The notes: a model not told the origin generated them from the letters alone. Positions 18,016 to 27,445 are shown, counted from the stretch's first letter. The stretch: 64,000 nucleotides of DNA from Yoonia tamlensis (GCF_900115105.1 NZ_FOYP01000001.1:832097-896096); one strand, 5' to 3'. Translations and numbers: made by a program.

Positions 18016-19424
18016 TGGATCTATTTGATGATGGTCCGGCGGATAACACGCCGGAATTTTCCGTGTCCGAGATTTCAGGCGCTGTCAAAAAGGCGATTGA
18101 GGGCGGGTTCAGCCATGTGCGGGTGCGCGGCGAATTGGGTCGTGTTTCGCGGCCCGGATCGGGGCATATTTACCTTGATCTCAAGGACGACCGCGCAGTG
18201 CTTTCGGGTGTGATCTGGAAAGGCCGCGCACAGGGGCTCGCGCATCGCCCCGAAGAAGGCATGGAGGTTGTTGCCACCGGCAAGCTGACCACATTTCCCG
18301 GCCAATCCAAATACCAGATGATCATCGAAGACATCGCCCCCGCAGGCGCAGGCGCCTTGATGGCGATGCTCGAAAAGCGCAAGGCCGCCTTGGCTGCCGA
18401 AGGGCTGTTTGCCCCGGAACGCAAAAAGCCATTGCCCTATCTGCCGGTGATCATCGGGGTGATTACTTCGCCTTCTGGCGCGGTGATCCGTGATATTTTG
18501 CACCGTCTGCGCGACCGGTTCCCGCGCAAGGTTCTGGTCTGGCCCGTGGCCGTGCAGGGGCAGCGGTGCGCGCCCGATGTGGCGGCGGCGATTGCAGGCT
18601 TTAACCAGTTGACACCCGGCGGTGCATTGCCGCGCCCTGATCTGCTGATTGTGGCGCGCGGTGGTGGCTCGCTCGAAGATCTTTGGGGCTTTAACGAAGA
18701 AATCGTTGCCCGTGCGGCGGCAGCATCGGATATCCCGCTGATTTCTGCCGTGGGGCATGAAACCGATACAACCTTGATTGATTTTGTCGCCGATATGCGC
18801 GCGCCGACGCCGACAGCGGCCGCTGAACTGGCGGTGCCAGTGCGGATGGAATTGCTGGCATGGGTGGATCAACAGGGCGTGCGGTTGAACCGTGCGCTGA
18901 CCACAGGTGTGGGGCAGCGCAAGCAACGGCTGCGCGATCTTGCGCGCGCCTTGCCTGCCAAAGACAGCCTGTTGCAAGTGCCCGCGCAGCGGCTGGACCA
19001 TCTGGCCGAACGCTTGCCTGCCGCGCTTAGATCCGCTGCCGCCAAGAAACGCCTGCAACTGTCCGAGGCCGCGCTGCGCCCCGCGATCCTGTCGCGGCGC
19101 ATCGCCGAGGATCGGCGGCGGCTTGCCACGCTTGCGGCACGGCTTGCACCCGATTTGCTGACCCAGCGCACCACCCGCCAAGCTGAGCGTCTGTCGGCCG
19201 CATTGGTTCGCCTGTCCGACCACGCAACACGCCAGCAATCCGAACGCGCCGCGCGGCTGGCAACATTGGGGCGGATGCACGAAACCTTGGGCTATAAGGC
19301 AACACTTGATCGCGGCTATGCCGTTGTGCGTGACGGGCAAGGCGTTGTGACCCGCGCGGCGCAGGCCAAAGGCGCGCTAGAGATTGAATTCAGCGATGCA
19401 AAGGTTTCTGTCACCACAAACTGA
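18012..19424 (+). CDS. xseA: Exodeoxyribonuclease VII large subunit
   Basis: 470-aa large subunit of the single-strand DNA exonuclease. The OB-fold N-terminus contains VRVRGELGRVSRPGSGHIY; the catalytic core contains GVITSPSGAVIRDILHRL, VARGGGSLEDLWGFN and SAVGHETDTTLIDFVAD, then a long Arg/Ala-rich coiled region and a conserved C-terminus (LDRGYAVV). Its last 48 bp overlap the end of the broken phosphotransferase on the other strand. The small subunit xseB is not in the window. Confidence 0.97.
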   Translation: MMDLFDDGPADNTPEFSVSEISGAVKKAIEGGFSHVRVRGELGRVSRPGSGHIYLDLKDDRAVLSGVIWKGRAQGLAHRPEEGMEVVATGKLTTFPGQSKYQMIIEDIAPAGAGALMAMLEKRKAALAAEGLFAPERKKPLPYLPVIIGVITSPSGAVIRDILHRLRDRFPRKVLVWPVAVQGQRCAPDVAAAIAGFNQLTPGGALPRPDLLIVARGGGSLEDLWGFNEEIVARAAAASDIPLISAVGHETDTTLIDFVADMRAPTPTAAAELAVPVRMELLAWVDQQGVRLNRALTTGVGQRKQRLRDLARALPAKDSLLQVPAQRLDHLAERLPAALRSAAAKKRLQLSEAALRPAILSRRIAEDRRRLATLAARLAPDLLTQRTTRQAERLSAALVRLSDHATRQQSERAARLATLGRMHETLGYKATLDRGYAVVRDGQGVVTRAAQAKGALEIEFSDAKVSVTTN

Positions 19425-20224
19425 GCGCGCGTGCATCAGCAGATCAAGCATGGTCACATCGGGCAGCGCGGCATCTTTCCACGCCAGCGTCAGCGCGCAA
19501 TGGGCAATCGCCCAATCCAGCAGGCGTGCGGCGGGCATTTGTGTCACCGCGGCGAATATCGCCGCCATTTGCTGCACCCGCGACAGATCGGCCACAATGT
19601 CAGGCGCATCCATCGGGTTCAAAAACGCGTTCGCCAGATCATAGGCGGGATCGCCGATCAACCCTTTTGCGTCAAACGCCAGATAGCCACGCGCGGACAT
19701 GCGGATATTGTCGTGGTGAAGATCGCCATGTAAGGGTTTGATATCGCTTTGATTATCAGTAAGCAGTTTGGCTAGGTTTTGGGCGGTGCGGATGCTGTTT
19801 CGGGTGGGTTCGGGCCAGCTTGCCTTCGGCGCGTAGGTGAATAGCGCCTGCATACGGGCCTGCAAGCTGGGCAAATCGCGGGCGGCGCTGCCTTGTGCAA
19901 TTGCAGCGCTGTGGCGCCCAGTTGAGCGCTGGCACTGGCATCACCACCCTGACGCGCCAGATCGCCCAAAGACGGCCCGCCAAGCCATTCCATCACCAAT
20001 GCGCCTTCCGCGTAATCAAAAATTTGCACGGCACCTGTGCCTGCGCAGCTTTGGATATAGCGCACGCCGGGCCATTCGTCTTGGGTATTGCCACCGTGAT
20101 AGATCTTGAGCGCGGCAGGCTGCTTGCCGCGCATGACCTTCCAGACCGTGGCGATCTTGCCGTGATCCACCAGTGCCGCGTCACGCAGCCCGAACCGCGC
20201 CATTATGGCAGCGGCGGGGGTCAT
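19377..20224 (-). pseudogene. Aminoglycoside phosphotransferase (APH(6)-like), frameshifted
   Basis: Two frames give one protein of the streptomycin 6-kinase/hydroxyurea phosphotransferase family. The upstream part (from 20224) holds the N-lobe with the ATP lysine (AALKIYHGG) and ends QLHKAAPP. The downstream part resumes as DLPSLQARMQ and holds the catalytic loop HGDLHHDN and the Mg-binding DAKGLIGDPAYD. The switch occurs in a C-run (GGG on the plus strand at 19880-19882): one missing base restores APPRDLPSLQ. Either a real frameshift or a sequencing error in a homopolymer. The start overlaps the stop of the gene at 20221-20607. Confidence 0.85.
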
Positions 20225-20607
20225 GAATTCAGATCATGGCAGATCAGCGGATCGGTACGGTCGCGCATTTCATAGATTTCGGTGTAGGGCGGGTTGTTGG
20301 TAAAGATGCTGCGCATCCCGTCGGGTTCAAGATAGACGCGCCAGCATTTGGGGATCGGGTCGTGATCATAGCGAAAACATATATCGCCCTTGCTTGCGTA
20401 CCAGACACCGTAAAGACAGATGCCTTCTTGCGAAGACCACATCACCCGACGGTTTGTCAGATAGCTTTCGGTCCCTGTGCTGCCGCCCGGATAGAGAAAG
20501 GTTATCGTGCGTCCCTCCACATAAGTTTCGAACTGGGTGGCGTTCATCGGCTCTTGGGCCAGTGCGGGGCTTGCGAAAACCATAAGGCATAACAGGATTT
20601 TAAGCAT
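20221..20607 (-). CDS. Small secreted protein of unknown function
   Basis: 128 aa with a clear signal peptide (MLKILLCLMVFASPALAQ). The mature domain has conserved-looking aromatic and cysteine positions (GICLYGVWYASKGDICFRY, CWRVYLEPDG, ICHDL), a pattern I associate with small roseobacter periplasmic proteins without known function. Its start overlaps the alkB stop by 8 bp and its stop overlaps the phosphotransferase start (ATGA), so the three form one transcription unit. Confidence 0.8.
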   Translation of the reverse strand: MLKILLCLMVFASPALAQEPMNATQFETYVEGRTITFLYPGGSTGTESYLTNRRVMWSSQEGICLYGVWYASKGDICFRYDHDPIPKCWRVYLEPDGMRSIFTNNPPYTEIYEMRDRTDPLICHDLNS

Positions 20608-21601
20608 TGGTGATCTCTTTGACTAACGGGTCCATGATATGCCGCCAAAGCGGCGGGATCAGCGCAATTGCCCCCATGACCGGCAGCGGCTTGGGCAGCA
20701 TCGGCGCGCCGCTTGGCACATCAAGCGCGGGAAAATAGCGTAACGGGTGCGCATGGTGGTCGGAATGATGTGTCGCGTTCAGCATCAAGGCAGAGCTGAA
20801 CCAGCGCGGGCTGTTCCAGCTATGCTGCGGCCCGACGGGGGCGGGTTTGCCATCTGCGCCAATGGCACGCATCAACCCGTAATGCTGCACATAATCCGAC
20901 ATCAGCAGTTGCATCTGCGCATAGGCCGCAAGCCCGACATAGACCAGTAACGCGCGCGGGCTGATCATCAGTGCCAGCAGCATCAGCCCCAAAGCGCCAA
21001 GCACATAGATGACATAGGGGTTGCGCCATTTCGCGCGCGGGCGGGCGGCCTCGGCCCGAAACCCCGCCATGAACGACCCGCCCCACGCCCGCAGCGCAAA
21101 GCGGTAGAACCCTTCGCCCATGCGCGATGTGTTCGGATCAGCGCGCGTGGCAACATGCCGGTGATGGATCAGCACATGCGCCGAAGTGTGATGCCCGAAC
21201 AGCATTGATATATAGACCCACATCCCAAGCCGGTGCAGCCCGCGCTGCCCGCGGTGGATCAGCTCGTGGGCGTTGGCATTGCTGATCTGGCCCAAAAACA
21301 GGCCCGTCGCAAAAAACAATCCGATGTTTTCGGCCGTACCATGCGCCGCGCGCGCAAGAGTGATCACGGTGCCCCCCAGCAATGCAAAATGCATGATCGC
21401 AAGACAGACCGACAGGGTCGTGCCGCTTGGTTCGGTGATCGCCACGCGCTTGGTTTTCACGGCCCGATCCATAAACCGCATAAAGCCGGTCAGATAGATC
21501 ACCGCGGCCAGAACCCATAGCCCCCCCAGCCATAGCCCCAGCACGATAAGCCCCGCAGGAAGCAGTGAAATTATGGTGAACTGGCGCATCTGTGGGCTCA
21601 T
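20600..21601 (-). CDS. alkB: Alkane 1-monooxygenase (AlkB-type)
   Basis: Membrane di-iron hydroxylase that oxidises terminal carbons of alkanes. The histidine boxes are present: HELIHR, HVLIHHRHVAT and LNATHHSDHHAHPLRY, with hydrophobic segments between them. About 334 aa from the chosen start (MSPQMRQFT at 21601); an in-frame ATG at 21667 would add 22 residues. No rubredoxin or rubredoxin reductase gene, its usual electron donors, is adjacent. It heads a three-gene minus-strand unit and is divergent from the NuoE/F fusion. Confidence 0.9.
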   Translation of the reverse strand: MSPQMRQFTIISLLPAGLIVLGLWLGGLWVLAAVIYLTGFMRFMDRAVKTKRVAITEPSGTTLSVCLAIMHFALLGGTVITLARAAHGTAENIGLFFATGLFLGQISNANAHELIHRGQRGLHRLGMWVYISMLFGHHTSAHVLIHHRHVATRADPNTSRMGEGFYRFALRAWGGSFMAGFRAEAARPRAKWRNPYVIYVLGALGLMLLALMISPRALLVYVGLAAYAQMQLLMSDYVQHYGLMRAIGADGKPAPVGPQHSWNSPRWFSSALMLNATHHSDHHAHPLRYFPALDVPSGAPMLPKPLPVMGAIALIPPLWRHIMDPLVKEITNA

Positions 21602-21738
21602 GCCCAATCGGTAGCATGCAAGGCCAATTGCGTCACGCCGAAATCCGGATGCTTGCAAATTGTGCATGATTGGTCGCTTTTGCGTGGTCGTACGCGCCGC
21701 CGCCGCCTATGCTTGGGGCATTGGTAGGGGGCGGTGAT

Positions 21739-23424
21739 ATGGCGCAAGAAAGCAAAAGCGGCGTTTGGAAATCCGGAAAAGGCAAGGGGCGGCACGTGCC
21801 CAAGGGCCGGCAGCTGGATGATATGGCTTGGGCGCAGGTCAAGGACCTGCTGGGTGACCGCCCGCGGCGGCGCGATTTGCTGATCGAATTCCTGCATCTG
21901 ATCCAGGACGCCTTTGGCCATCTGTCCGCTGCACATTTGCGCGCCTTGGCCGAAGAAATGCGGCTGTCGCAGGCCGAAGTTTACGAAGTCGCCAGTTTCT
22001 ATGCGCATTTTGATCCGGTCAAAGAAGGCGAAACTCCCCCGCCCGCGCTGACCATCCGCGTTTGCGACAGCCTGTCATGCGAACTGGCGGGCGCGCAGCA
22101 GTTGCAAAAGGCGCTGACCGATGGGCTGGATCCGGCGCAGGTGCGGGTGGTTCGGGCGCCGTGTATGGGCCGCTGCGATACCGCGCCGGTTTTGGAAATC
22201 GGGCATCACCACATTGACCATGCGACCCATGAAAAGGTTCATGCAGCGATCTTGGCGGGCGATACCCATGCGCATATCCCGCAGTACCAGACCTATGCCG
22301 ACTATGTGGCCGAAGGTGGCTATGCCCAGCTTGCGCAATTGCGCGAAAGCGGTGACTGGGAAACGGTGCAAGAAACGGTGCTTGCGGCTGGCCTGCGCGG
22401 GCTTGGCGGGGCCGGGTTTCCATCCGGCAAGAAATGGGGGTTCGTGCGCGCCAATGCCGGACCGCGCTATCTGGCTGTGAACGGGGACGAGGGCGAGCCG
22501 GGCACTTTCAAGGACCGCTACTATCTCGAACGCACGCCGCATCTGATGCTCGAGGGGATGCTGATCGCCGCTTGGGCTGTCGAGGCCGCGACATGCTATA
22601 TCTATATGCGCGATGAATATCCGGCGGTGCTGGAAACCCTGCGCCGCGAAATCAAGACGCTCGAAGCTGCGGGCGTGGTTGCACCCGGCTATATTGAACT
22701 GCGCCGTGGTGCGGGAGCCTATATTTGCGGCGAGGAAAGCGCGATGATCGAAAGCATCGAAGGCAAACGCGGCATCCCGCGCCACCGCCCGCCCTTTGTG
22801 GCGCAGGTAGGGCTGTTTGGGCAGCCAACGCTGGTGCATAACGTCGAAACCCTGCATTGGATCGCGCGGATCTGCCGCGAGGGGACACACATCCTGAACG
22901 CCACGTCAAAAAACGGGCGTGTGGGTCTGCGGTCTTATTCGGTGTCAGGTCGTGTGGCCGCACCGGGCGTGTATCTTTTGCCCGCAGGATCAACTATCAC
23001 TGATATTATCGCAGCAGCGGGCGGTATGGCTGATGGCCACGCGTTCAAAGCCTATCAACCGGGCGGTCCGTCATCGGGGCTATTGCCTGCAAGCATGGCA
23101 GATATTCCGCTGGATTTCGACACGTTGCAACCGCATGGCACATTTATCGGATCGGCGGCGGTTGTGGTGCTGTCGGACCAAGACAGCGCGCGCGATGCGG
23201 CATTGAACATGCTGCGGTTTTTTGAGGATGAAAGCTGCGGCCAATGCACCCCGTGCCGTGCGGGCTGCGCAAAAGCGGTGAAACTTATGCAGGCGGATCA
23301 TTGGGATCAGGATTTGCTGACTGAACTATGCACCACAATGGCGGATGCATCAATCTGCGGACTGGGGCAGGCGGCACCGAACCCGATCAAACTGGTGATG
23401 CGGCATTTTCCCAGCGAAATCTGA
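21739..23424 (+). CDS. fdsB: NAD-linked formate dehydrogenase beta-type subunit (NuoE-NuoF fusion)
   Basis: 561 aa. The N-terminal third is a NuoE-like thioredoxin-fold [2Fe-2S] domain (CDSLSC, then APCMGRCDTAP). The rest is NuoF-like with the FMN/NADH site (GLGGAGFPSGKKWG, NGDEGEPGTFKDR) and a 4Fe-4S site ESCGQCTPCRAGC with a later Cys. This fusion typically forms the diaphorase part of cytoplasmic NAD-dependent formate dehydrogenase. The molybdenum alpha subunit gene that usually follows is missing; ftsY comes next. Start 21739 has an AGGGGG ribosome site. Confidence 0.85.
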   Translation: MAQESKSGVWKSGKGKGRHVPKGRQLDDMAWAQVKDLLGDRPRRRDLLIEFLHLIQDAFGHLSAAHLRALAEEMRLSQAEVYEVASFYAHFDPVKEGETPPPALTIRVCDSLSCELAGAQQLQKALTDGLDPAQVRVVRAPCMGRCDTAPVLEIGHHHIDHATHEKVHAAILAGDTHAHIPQYQTYADYVAEGGYAQLAQLRESGDWETVQETVLAAGLRGLGGAGFPSGKKWGFVRANAGPRYLAVNGDEGEPGTFKDRYYLERTPHLMLEGMLIAAWAVEAATCYIYMRDEYPAVLETLRREIKTLEAAGVVAPGYIELRRGAGAYICGEESAMIESIEGKRGIPRHRPPFVAQVGLFGQPTLVHNVETLHWIARICREGTHILNATSKNGRVGLRSYSVSGRVAAPGVYLLPAGSTITDIIAAAGGMADGHAFKAYQPGGPSSGLLPASMADIPLDFDTLQPHGTFIGSAAVVVLSDQDSARDAALNMLRFFEDESCGQCTPCRAGCAKAVKLMQADHWDQDLLTELCTTMADASICGLGQAAPNPIKLVMRHFPSEI

Positions 23425-23491
23425 CCGGGCCTTTTCAATCAGCCGCCAAGCGATTAGGTCATAAGCGATAGATTACCAAAGGCGCGGGCGC

Positions 23492-24526
23492 ATGTCGTTT
23501 TTTAAAAAGCTCAAGAACAGGCTCACCGGATCATCGTCAAAAATTGACGAAGGGCTGGATGCGATTGTCAGCGAAGGCGGTGAAGCGGCTGCACCATCAG
23601 CACCCACCGCGCCGGAACCGACCCCAGAGGTGGAAACCGCCAAACCGCAAGGCATCCTCGGGCGTATGTTCGGGGCCGAAGACGCGGTCGTGCGACGCAC
23701 GCTTGACGACGATATGCTTGAACAACTCGAAGAGCTGCTGATCAGCGCCGATATGGGCGTGGATACGGCGCTGCGGGTCACGGCAAACATGGCCGAAGGG
23801 CGGCTTGGCAAGAAACTGTCCGTGCCCGAGATCAAACAATTGATGGCCGATGAAATCACGCGGATCATGGAGCCAGTCGCGCGCCCCATGCCGCTTTATG
23901 CGAAAAAACCGCAAGTCGTGCTGGTGGTTGGTGTGAATGGTGCAGGCAAGACCACAACCATCGGCAAACTGGCCAGCCAGTTTCAGGCGACGGGCAAAAA
24001 GGTGGTGATCGCTGCGGGCGACACGTTCCGCGCCGCCGCAGTGGAACAATTGCAGGTCTGGGGCGACCGGGCAGGCGTGCCGGTGCTGACCGCGCCCGAA
24101 GGGTCGGACCCTGCCAGCCTTGCCTTTGACGCGATGACCAAAGCCGAAGCCGATGGCGCGGACCTGTTGATGATCGACACGGCAGGGCGGTTGCAAAACC
24201 GCGCCGACCTGATGGAAGAACTGGCGAAAATTGTGCGTGTGATCCGCAAGAAAGACCCCGATGCGCCGCATAACACGCTCTTGGTACTGGACGCGACGAC
24301 AGGGCAGAATGCGATCCAGCAGGTCAAAGTGTTTCAGCAACTCGCTGATGTTTCCGGGCTGGTGATGACCAAATTGGACGGCACTGCAAAGGGGGGCGTT
24401 TTGGTGGCATTGGCCGATCAATTTGGCCTGCCGATCCATGCGATTGGGGTGGGCGAACAGATTGATGATCTGGCCCCCTTTGACCCACAAGAATTTGCCG
24501 CCGCATTGGTGGGGGCCGAGCTGTGA
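23492..24526 (+). CDS. ftsY: Signal recognition particle receptor FtsY
   Basis: 344-aa SRP receptor GTPase that docks ribosome-nascent chain complexes at the membrane. It has a short acidic/Pro-rich A domain, then the NG domain with GVNGAGKTTTIGKLA, DTFRAAAVEQL, LMIDTAGRLQN and VMTKLDGTAKGG. It leads a run of four close plus-strand genes; its TGA overlaps the GTG start of the next gene. Confidence 0.97.
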   Translation: MSFFKKLKNRLTGSSSKIDEGLDAIVSEGGEAAAPSAPTAPEPTPEVETAKPQGILGRMFGAEDAVVRRTLDDDMLEQLEELLISADMGVDTALRVTANMAEGRLGKKLSVPEIKQLMADEITRIMEPVARPMPLYAKKPQVVLVVGVNGAGKTTTIGKLASQFQATGKKVVIAAGDTFRAAAVEQLQVWGDRAGVPVLTAPEGSDPASLAFDAMTKAEADGADLLMIDTAGRLQNRADLMEELAKIVRVIRKKDPDAPHNTLLVLDATTGQNAIQQVKVFQQLADVSGLVMTKLDGTAKGGVLVALADQFGLPIHAIGVGEQIDDLAPFDPQEFAAALVGAEL

Positions 24527-25356
24527 AACAACTGATTGCAGCGGTGATGCTCGCAGCCTCGCCTGCGCTGGGCTATGATGGAATGTCGCAACAGGCCTGT
24601 CAGGATGCTTGGGACAGGTTTGCGCAAACCATGGGGTCATTCGAGATCAATGGCAGTGGACCGCCGCCTTCGGTTGTCACAATCGGCTCAGATGGCTGGT
24701 GCGCAATCGATACCAATCAACCGCATTGGAACAGCAGCGATATGGCACAGGTGGGTTTTCGGATCGAGAACGCCGACGCCTATATTCACGGCACCGGTCT
24801 GCCCGCAGCAATTGCGCTGCGCATTGTCGATCTGAAAATTGGCGAGCGCCGCTACAGCGCGCAGGCACACTTGCGCCATTTGCCCGCATCGGGGATGCTT
24901 GTTGTTGAAAACGCAAGCCTGCGCCACAGTGACGGTAGCGGAATTGCAGCGGGCTACGTGTTGCAGGGCGCGTATTTTAGCAATGTTGCGGGGTTGCAAA
25001 CCAGCCTTGCAGGGCTGCGAATGACAGAACTTCACGCGCAAATCAGCGTGAACCAGCGCTTGCTTGATGATCTTGATGTTGACCTGTCCGAAATCAATCG
25101 CGTCAGTCTTGGCGAAGCGCTGCGCGATGTTTCGCGGTTTCAGGTGGATACGGCATCACGGCAGGCGTTCTTGCGCATGGTGACGGACCGCGAAGGCAAG
25201 CTGCGGGTCGATATCACATCCGAACGGGGATTTGGCTGGATACAGGCGGTTGTGCCTTTCATGGATACTTCCGGCGATCAGGATCTGGCGCATGCGCTGG
25301 GCATTGCGATGTCGGGCGTGACCATCGCGCTTGCATGGGAACAAGGTGACATTTGA
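24523..25356 (+). CDS. Hypothetical secreted protein
   Basis: 277 aa starting with GTG at 24523, coupled to ftsY (GTGA overlap). It begins with a signal peptide (LIAAVMLAASPALGY). The mature part looks beta-rich with repeated short strands and no membrane helix; no domain recognised. It ends in a TTGA overlap with the EamA gene. Probably periplasmic, function unknown. Confidence 0.8.
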   Translation: MKQLIAAVMLAASPALGYDGMSQQACQDAWDRFAQTMGSFEINGSGPPPSVVTIGSDGWCAIDTNQPHWNSSDMAQVGFRIENADAYIHGTGLPAAIALRIVDLKIGERRYSAQAHLRHLPASGMLVVENASLRHSDGSGIAAGYVLQGAYFSNVAGLQTSLAGLRMTELHAQISVNQRLLDDLDVDLSEINRVSLGEALRDVSRFQVDTASRQAFLRMVTDREGKLRVDITSERGFGWIQAVVPFMDTSGDQDLAHALGIAMSGVTIALAWEQGDI

Positions 25357-26264
25357 GCACGCTTTCTGAATGGTTGGTCGCAATTGCCGGCACCCCCGAG
25401 GGCGCGCGGCTGGCGACAATCCTTGCGCTGATCTCTGCGCTGGCCCATGCGGTTTTTGGCGCGTTGCAAAAAGGCCGGTTTGACCCGTGGCTGACACGCG
25501 GCGCGATAGACGGCTGGCTTGCATTGATTTCGGCGCCGATCGCGTTCTTTTTGGTGCCGCTGCCGAATATGAAAACCGCGATTATCCTTGTGGGCGCAGT
25601 GATTGTACATTTCGCCTATAAAGTGACAATGGCCAAAGCCTATCAAAAGGCGGCCTATACGGTTGTCTATCCGGTTGTGCGCGGCACCGGCCCGTTGGTC
25701 ACGGTTTTTGCGGCTTCGTTGTTTTTTGGCGAACATTTTACGGCCACACAATGGGTCGGGGTGGCCTGCCTTTCAGGCGCGATTTTGCTGCTTGCGCTGC
25801 GCAACCTGTCTGAAGAAACCATTGATCCGGGCGCGCTCAAGGCGGGGCTGGCATGGGCTGTTTTATGCGGCATTCTGGTTGCGGTCTATACGACCTATGA
25901 CGCTTACGGCATCCGCCAATCGCCTGATCCGTTTACGTTTTTGGCGTGGTTCTTTTTGGTGACTTCGCTTGATATGCCAGTGCTGGCCTATTTGCGCCAA
26001 CGCGCCAATCCTGTGCCAATTGCCATGAAGCCATTGATGTGGCGCGGATTTGCCGGGGCGATAATTGCCTGGATCAGCTTTGGTGGCGTGATGATGGCCA
26101 CGCGGCTGGATAAGGTCGGCGAGGCCGCCGTGCTGCGCGAAACATCCACTGTCTTTGCAGCCCTGATCGGCTGGTTTATCTTGGGCGAAAAAGTCGGGCC
26201 GCGGCGGTTAATCCTGATGGCATTGGTTGCACTGGGCGCCGTGATCGTAGAAGTGGGAGCCTAA
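25353..26264 (+). CDS. EamA/DMT-family transporter
   Basis: 303-aa inner-membrane protein of about ten transmembrane helices with two EamA repeats (VYPVVRGTGPLVTVFAAS in the first, AAVLRETSTVFAALIGWFI in the second). The start is TTG at 25353, overlapping the upstream stop. Substrate unknown. It belongs to the ftsY-yciB run. Confidence 0.92.
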   Translation: MSTLSEWLVAIAGTPEGARLATILALISALAHAVFGALQKGRFDPWLTRGAIDGWLALISAPIAFFLVPLPNMKTAIILVGAVIVHFAYKVTMAKAYQKAAYTVVYPVVRGTGPLVTVFAASLFFGEHFTATQWVGVACLSGAILLLALRNLSEETIDPGALKAGLAWAVLCGILVAVYTTYDAYGIRQSPDPFTFLAWFFLVTSLDMPVLAYLRQRANPVPIAMKPLMWRGFAGAIIAWISFGGVMMATRLDKVGEAAVLRETSTVFAALIGWFILGEKVGPRRLILMALVALGAVIVEVGA

Positions 26265-26275
26265 AGGGGAAACCA

Positions 26276-26887
26276 ATGGCCGAAAAACAGATCAATCCAA
26301 TCTTGAAGCAGGTTCTTGAACTGGGGCCGACGCTTGCGTTTTTCCTGATCTATGTTCGGATCAAGGATGAGACCTATCTATATGGTGGTACCGAATATTC
26401 CGGCTTTATCGTTGCCGCGCTGGTGTTCATTCCAATCCTTTTGGTCGCGATGGCCATTCTTTGGCAGCAAACCGGTAAACTGAGCCGGATGCAGGTATTT
26501 ACCGCCTTTATGGTGATCTTTTTTGGCGGGCTGACCGCCTATTTCAACGATGAGCGGTTCTTTAAGATGAAAACCACCATTGTTTACGGGTTCATGGCGG
26601 GGATTTTGGGTATCGGGCTACTGCGCGGCCAAAGCTATCTGCAATATGTCATGGAAGAATTCCTGCCGATGGAACCCGAAGGCTGGATGATTTTCACCAA
26701 ACGCGTGACGATGATGTTCGTCGTTCTGGCCGTGGCCAACGAATTGATCTGGCGCACGCAATCGACCGATCTTTGGGTAAAGCTGGAAACATTTGCCTTT
26801 CCAATCGCTTTGTTCGTGTTCTTATGGGCGCAGATCGTTGGCCTGCAAAAATATCTGATCCTGCCGCCCGAAGAGTCGCAGGACTAG
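26276..26887 (+). CDS. yciB: Inner membrane-spanning protein YciB / IspZ
   Basis: 203-aa protein of the septation protein A family, with five or more transmembrane helices. Recognisable blocks are LELGPTLAFFLIY, FFGGLTAYFNDERFFKMKTT and ANELIWRTQSTDLWVKLETF. It is linked to cell envelope and division in other bacteria. AAAGGGG precedes the start. Its last 4 bp overlap the PilZ gene on the opposite strand. Confidence 0.95.
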   Translation: MAEKQINPILKQVLELGPTLAFFLIYVRIKDETYLYGGTEYSGFIVAALVFIPILLVAMAILWQQTGKLSRMQVFTAFMVIFFGGLTAYFNDERFFKMKTTIVYGFMAGILGIGLLRGQSYLQYVMEEFLPMEPEGWMIFTKRVTMMFVVLAVANELIWRTQSTDLWVKLETFAFPIALFVFLWAQIVGLQKYLILPPEESQD

Positions 26888-27207
26888 CGCATTTCGACAA
26901 AGCCGACCGTGCTATGCCGATTGCGCGTGCGCGCGTCACGCCGGTAGCGCATCCGGTCCACGATATCGTCGTGCAGGCGGGGCCGGAATATGACCCCGAT
27001 CTGGTCGGATGTCGCCCAGACAACAACGGCATTCACGGGGCAGCCCAGCACGCTGAATGAAATCTTGCTTCCGCGATGCATCGGGCGCACCCGTTCAATG
27101 CGCGCGCCGTCGTTGTTCACATCTGCGATCTTTCCGTGCACCACACCCACGGGCGTGCGCAGTTCAACGGGAAATTCGGTGCGGTAGCGATGGGCGCGAT
27201 GTTGCAT
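26884..27207 (-). CDS. PilZ-domain protein
   Basis: 107-aa single PilZ domain, the usual c-di-GMP receptor fold. The N-terminal arginine motif is loose (HRAHRYRTEFPVEL) and the D-x-S-x-x-G motif reads DVNNDG, with Asn in place of Ser, so c-di-GMP binding is uncertain. Convergent with yciB. It is separated from the metZ leader on the other strand by about 100 bp. Confidence 0.8.
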   Translation of the reverse strand: MQHRAHRYRTEFPVELRTPVGVVHGKIADVNNDGARIERVRPMHRGSKISFSVLGCPVNAVVVWATSDQIGVIFRPRLHDDIVDRMRYRRDARTRNRHSTVGFVEMR

Positions 27208-27315
27208 GTTTTAACCTCGAGTCGATGGCAAAAACCTAACAAACCAAGTTTAAGAAATGGTTTGCGCAAGCGTGGGGCGCGATGTCTTGACCTGCATGGA
27301 TTCGCGGCCTATGCA

Positions 27316-27374
27316 CGTGGCGTGGCGATTTGTTACCGGATTGCGGGCCACGTTAAACATGCTGCTAAAATGGG
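27316..27374 (+). promoter_or_regulatory. SAM-II riboswitch upstream of metZ
   Basis: The leader matches the SAM-II pattern of alphaproteobacteria. P1 is CGTGGC (27321-27326) with GCCACG (27347-27352). The loop starts GATTTG, and the conserved 3' strand TTAAACATGCTGCTAAAA (27353-27370) follows. SAM-II elements bind S-adenosylmethionine through a pseudoknot and typically precede metA, metX or metZ genes, as here. Confidence 0.9.
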
Positions 27375-27390
27375 ATTGCGGTTTTTGCGA

Positions 27391-27421
27391 CCTCGATACC
27401 TTGCCGGTGTCGGGGTTTTTT
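27391..27421 (+). terminator. Leader terminator controlling metZ
   Basis: CCTCGATACC (27391-27400), loop TTGCC, GGTGTCGGGG (27406-27415), then six T. The ten-pair stem has two G-U pairs. It lies 17 bp after the SAM-II element and 25 bp before the metZ start, the arrangement expected for transcriptional attenuation. Confidence 0.85.
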
Positions 27422-27445
27422 AATGCGCGAACGCGCGAGGATACG

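Noticed and set aside
18075-19340. 421-residue minus-strand frame opposite xseA
   Set aside because: Shadow of a well-supported gene; no domain.
23597-24640. 347-residue minus-strand frame opposite ftsY
   Set aside because: Shadow with His/Gln-rich composition.
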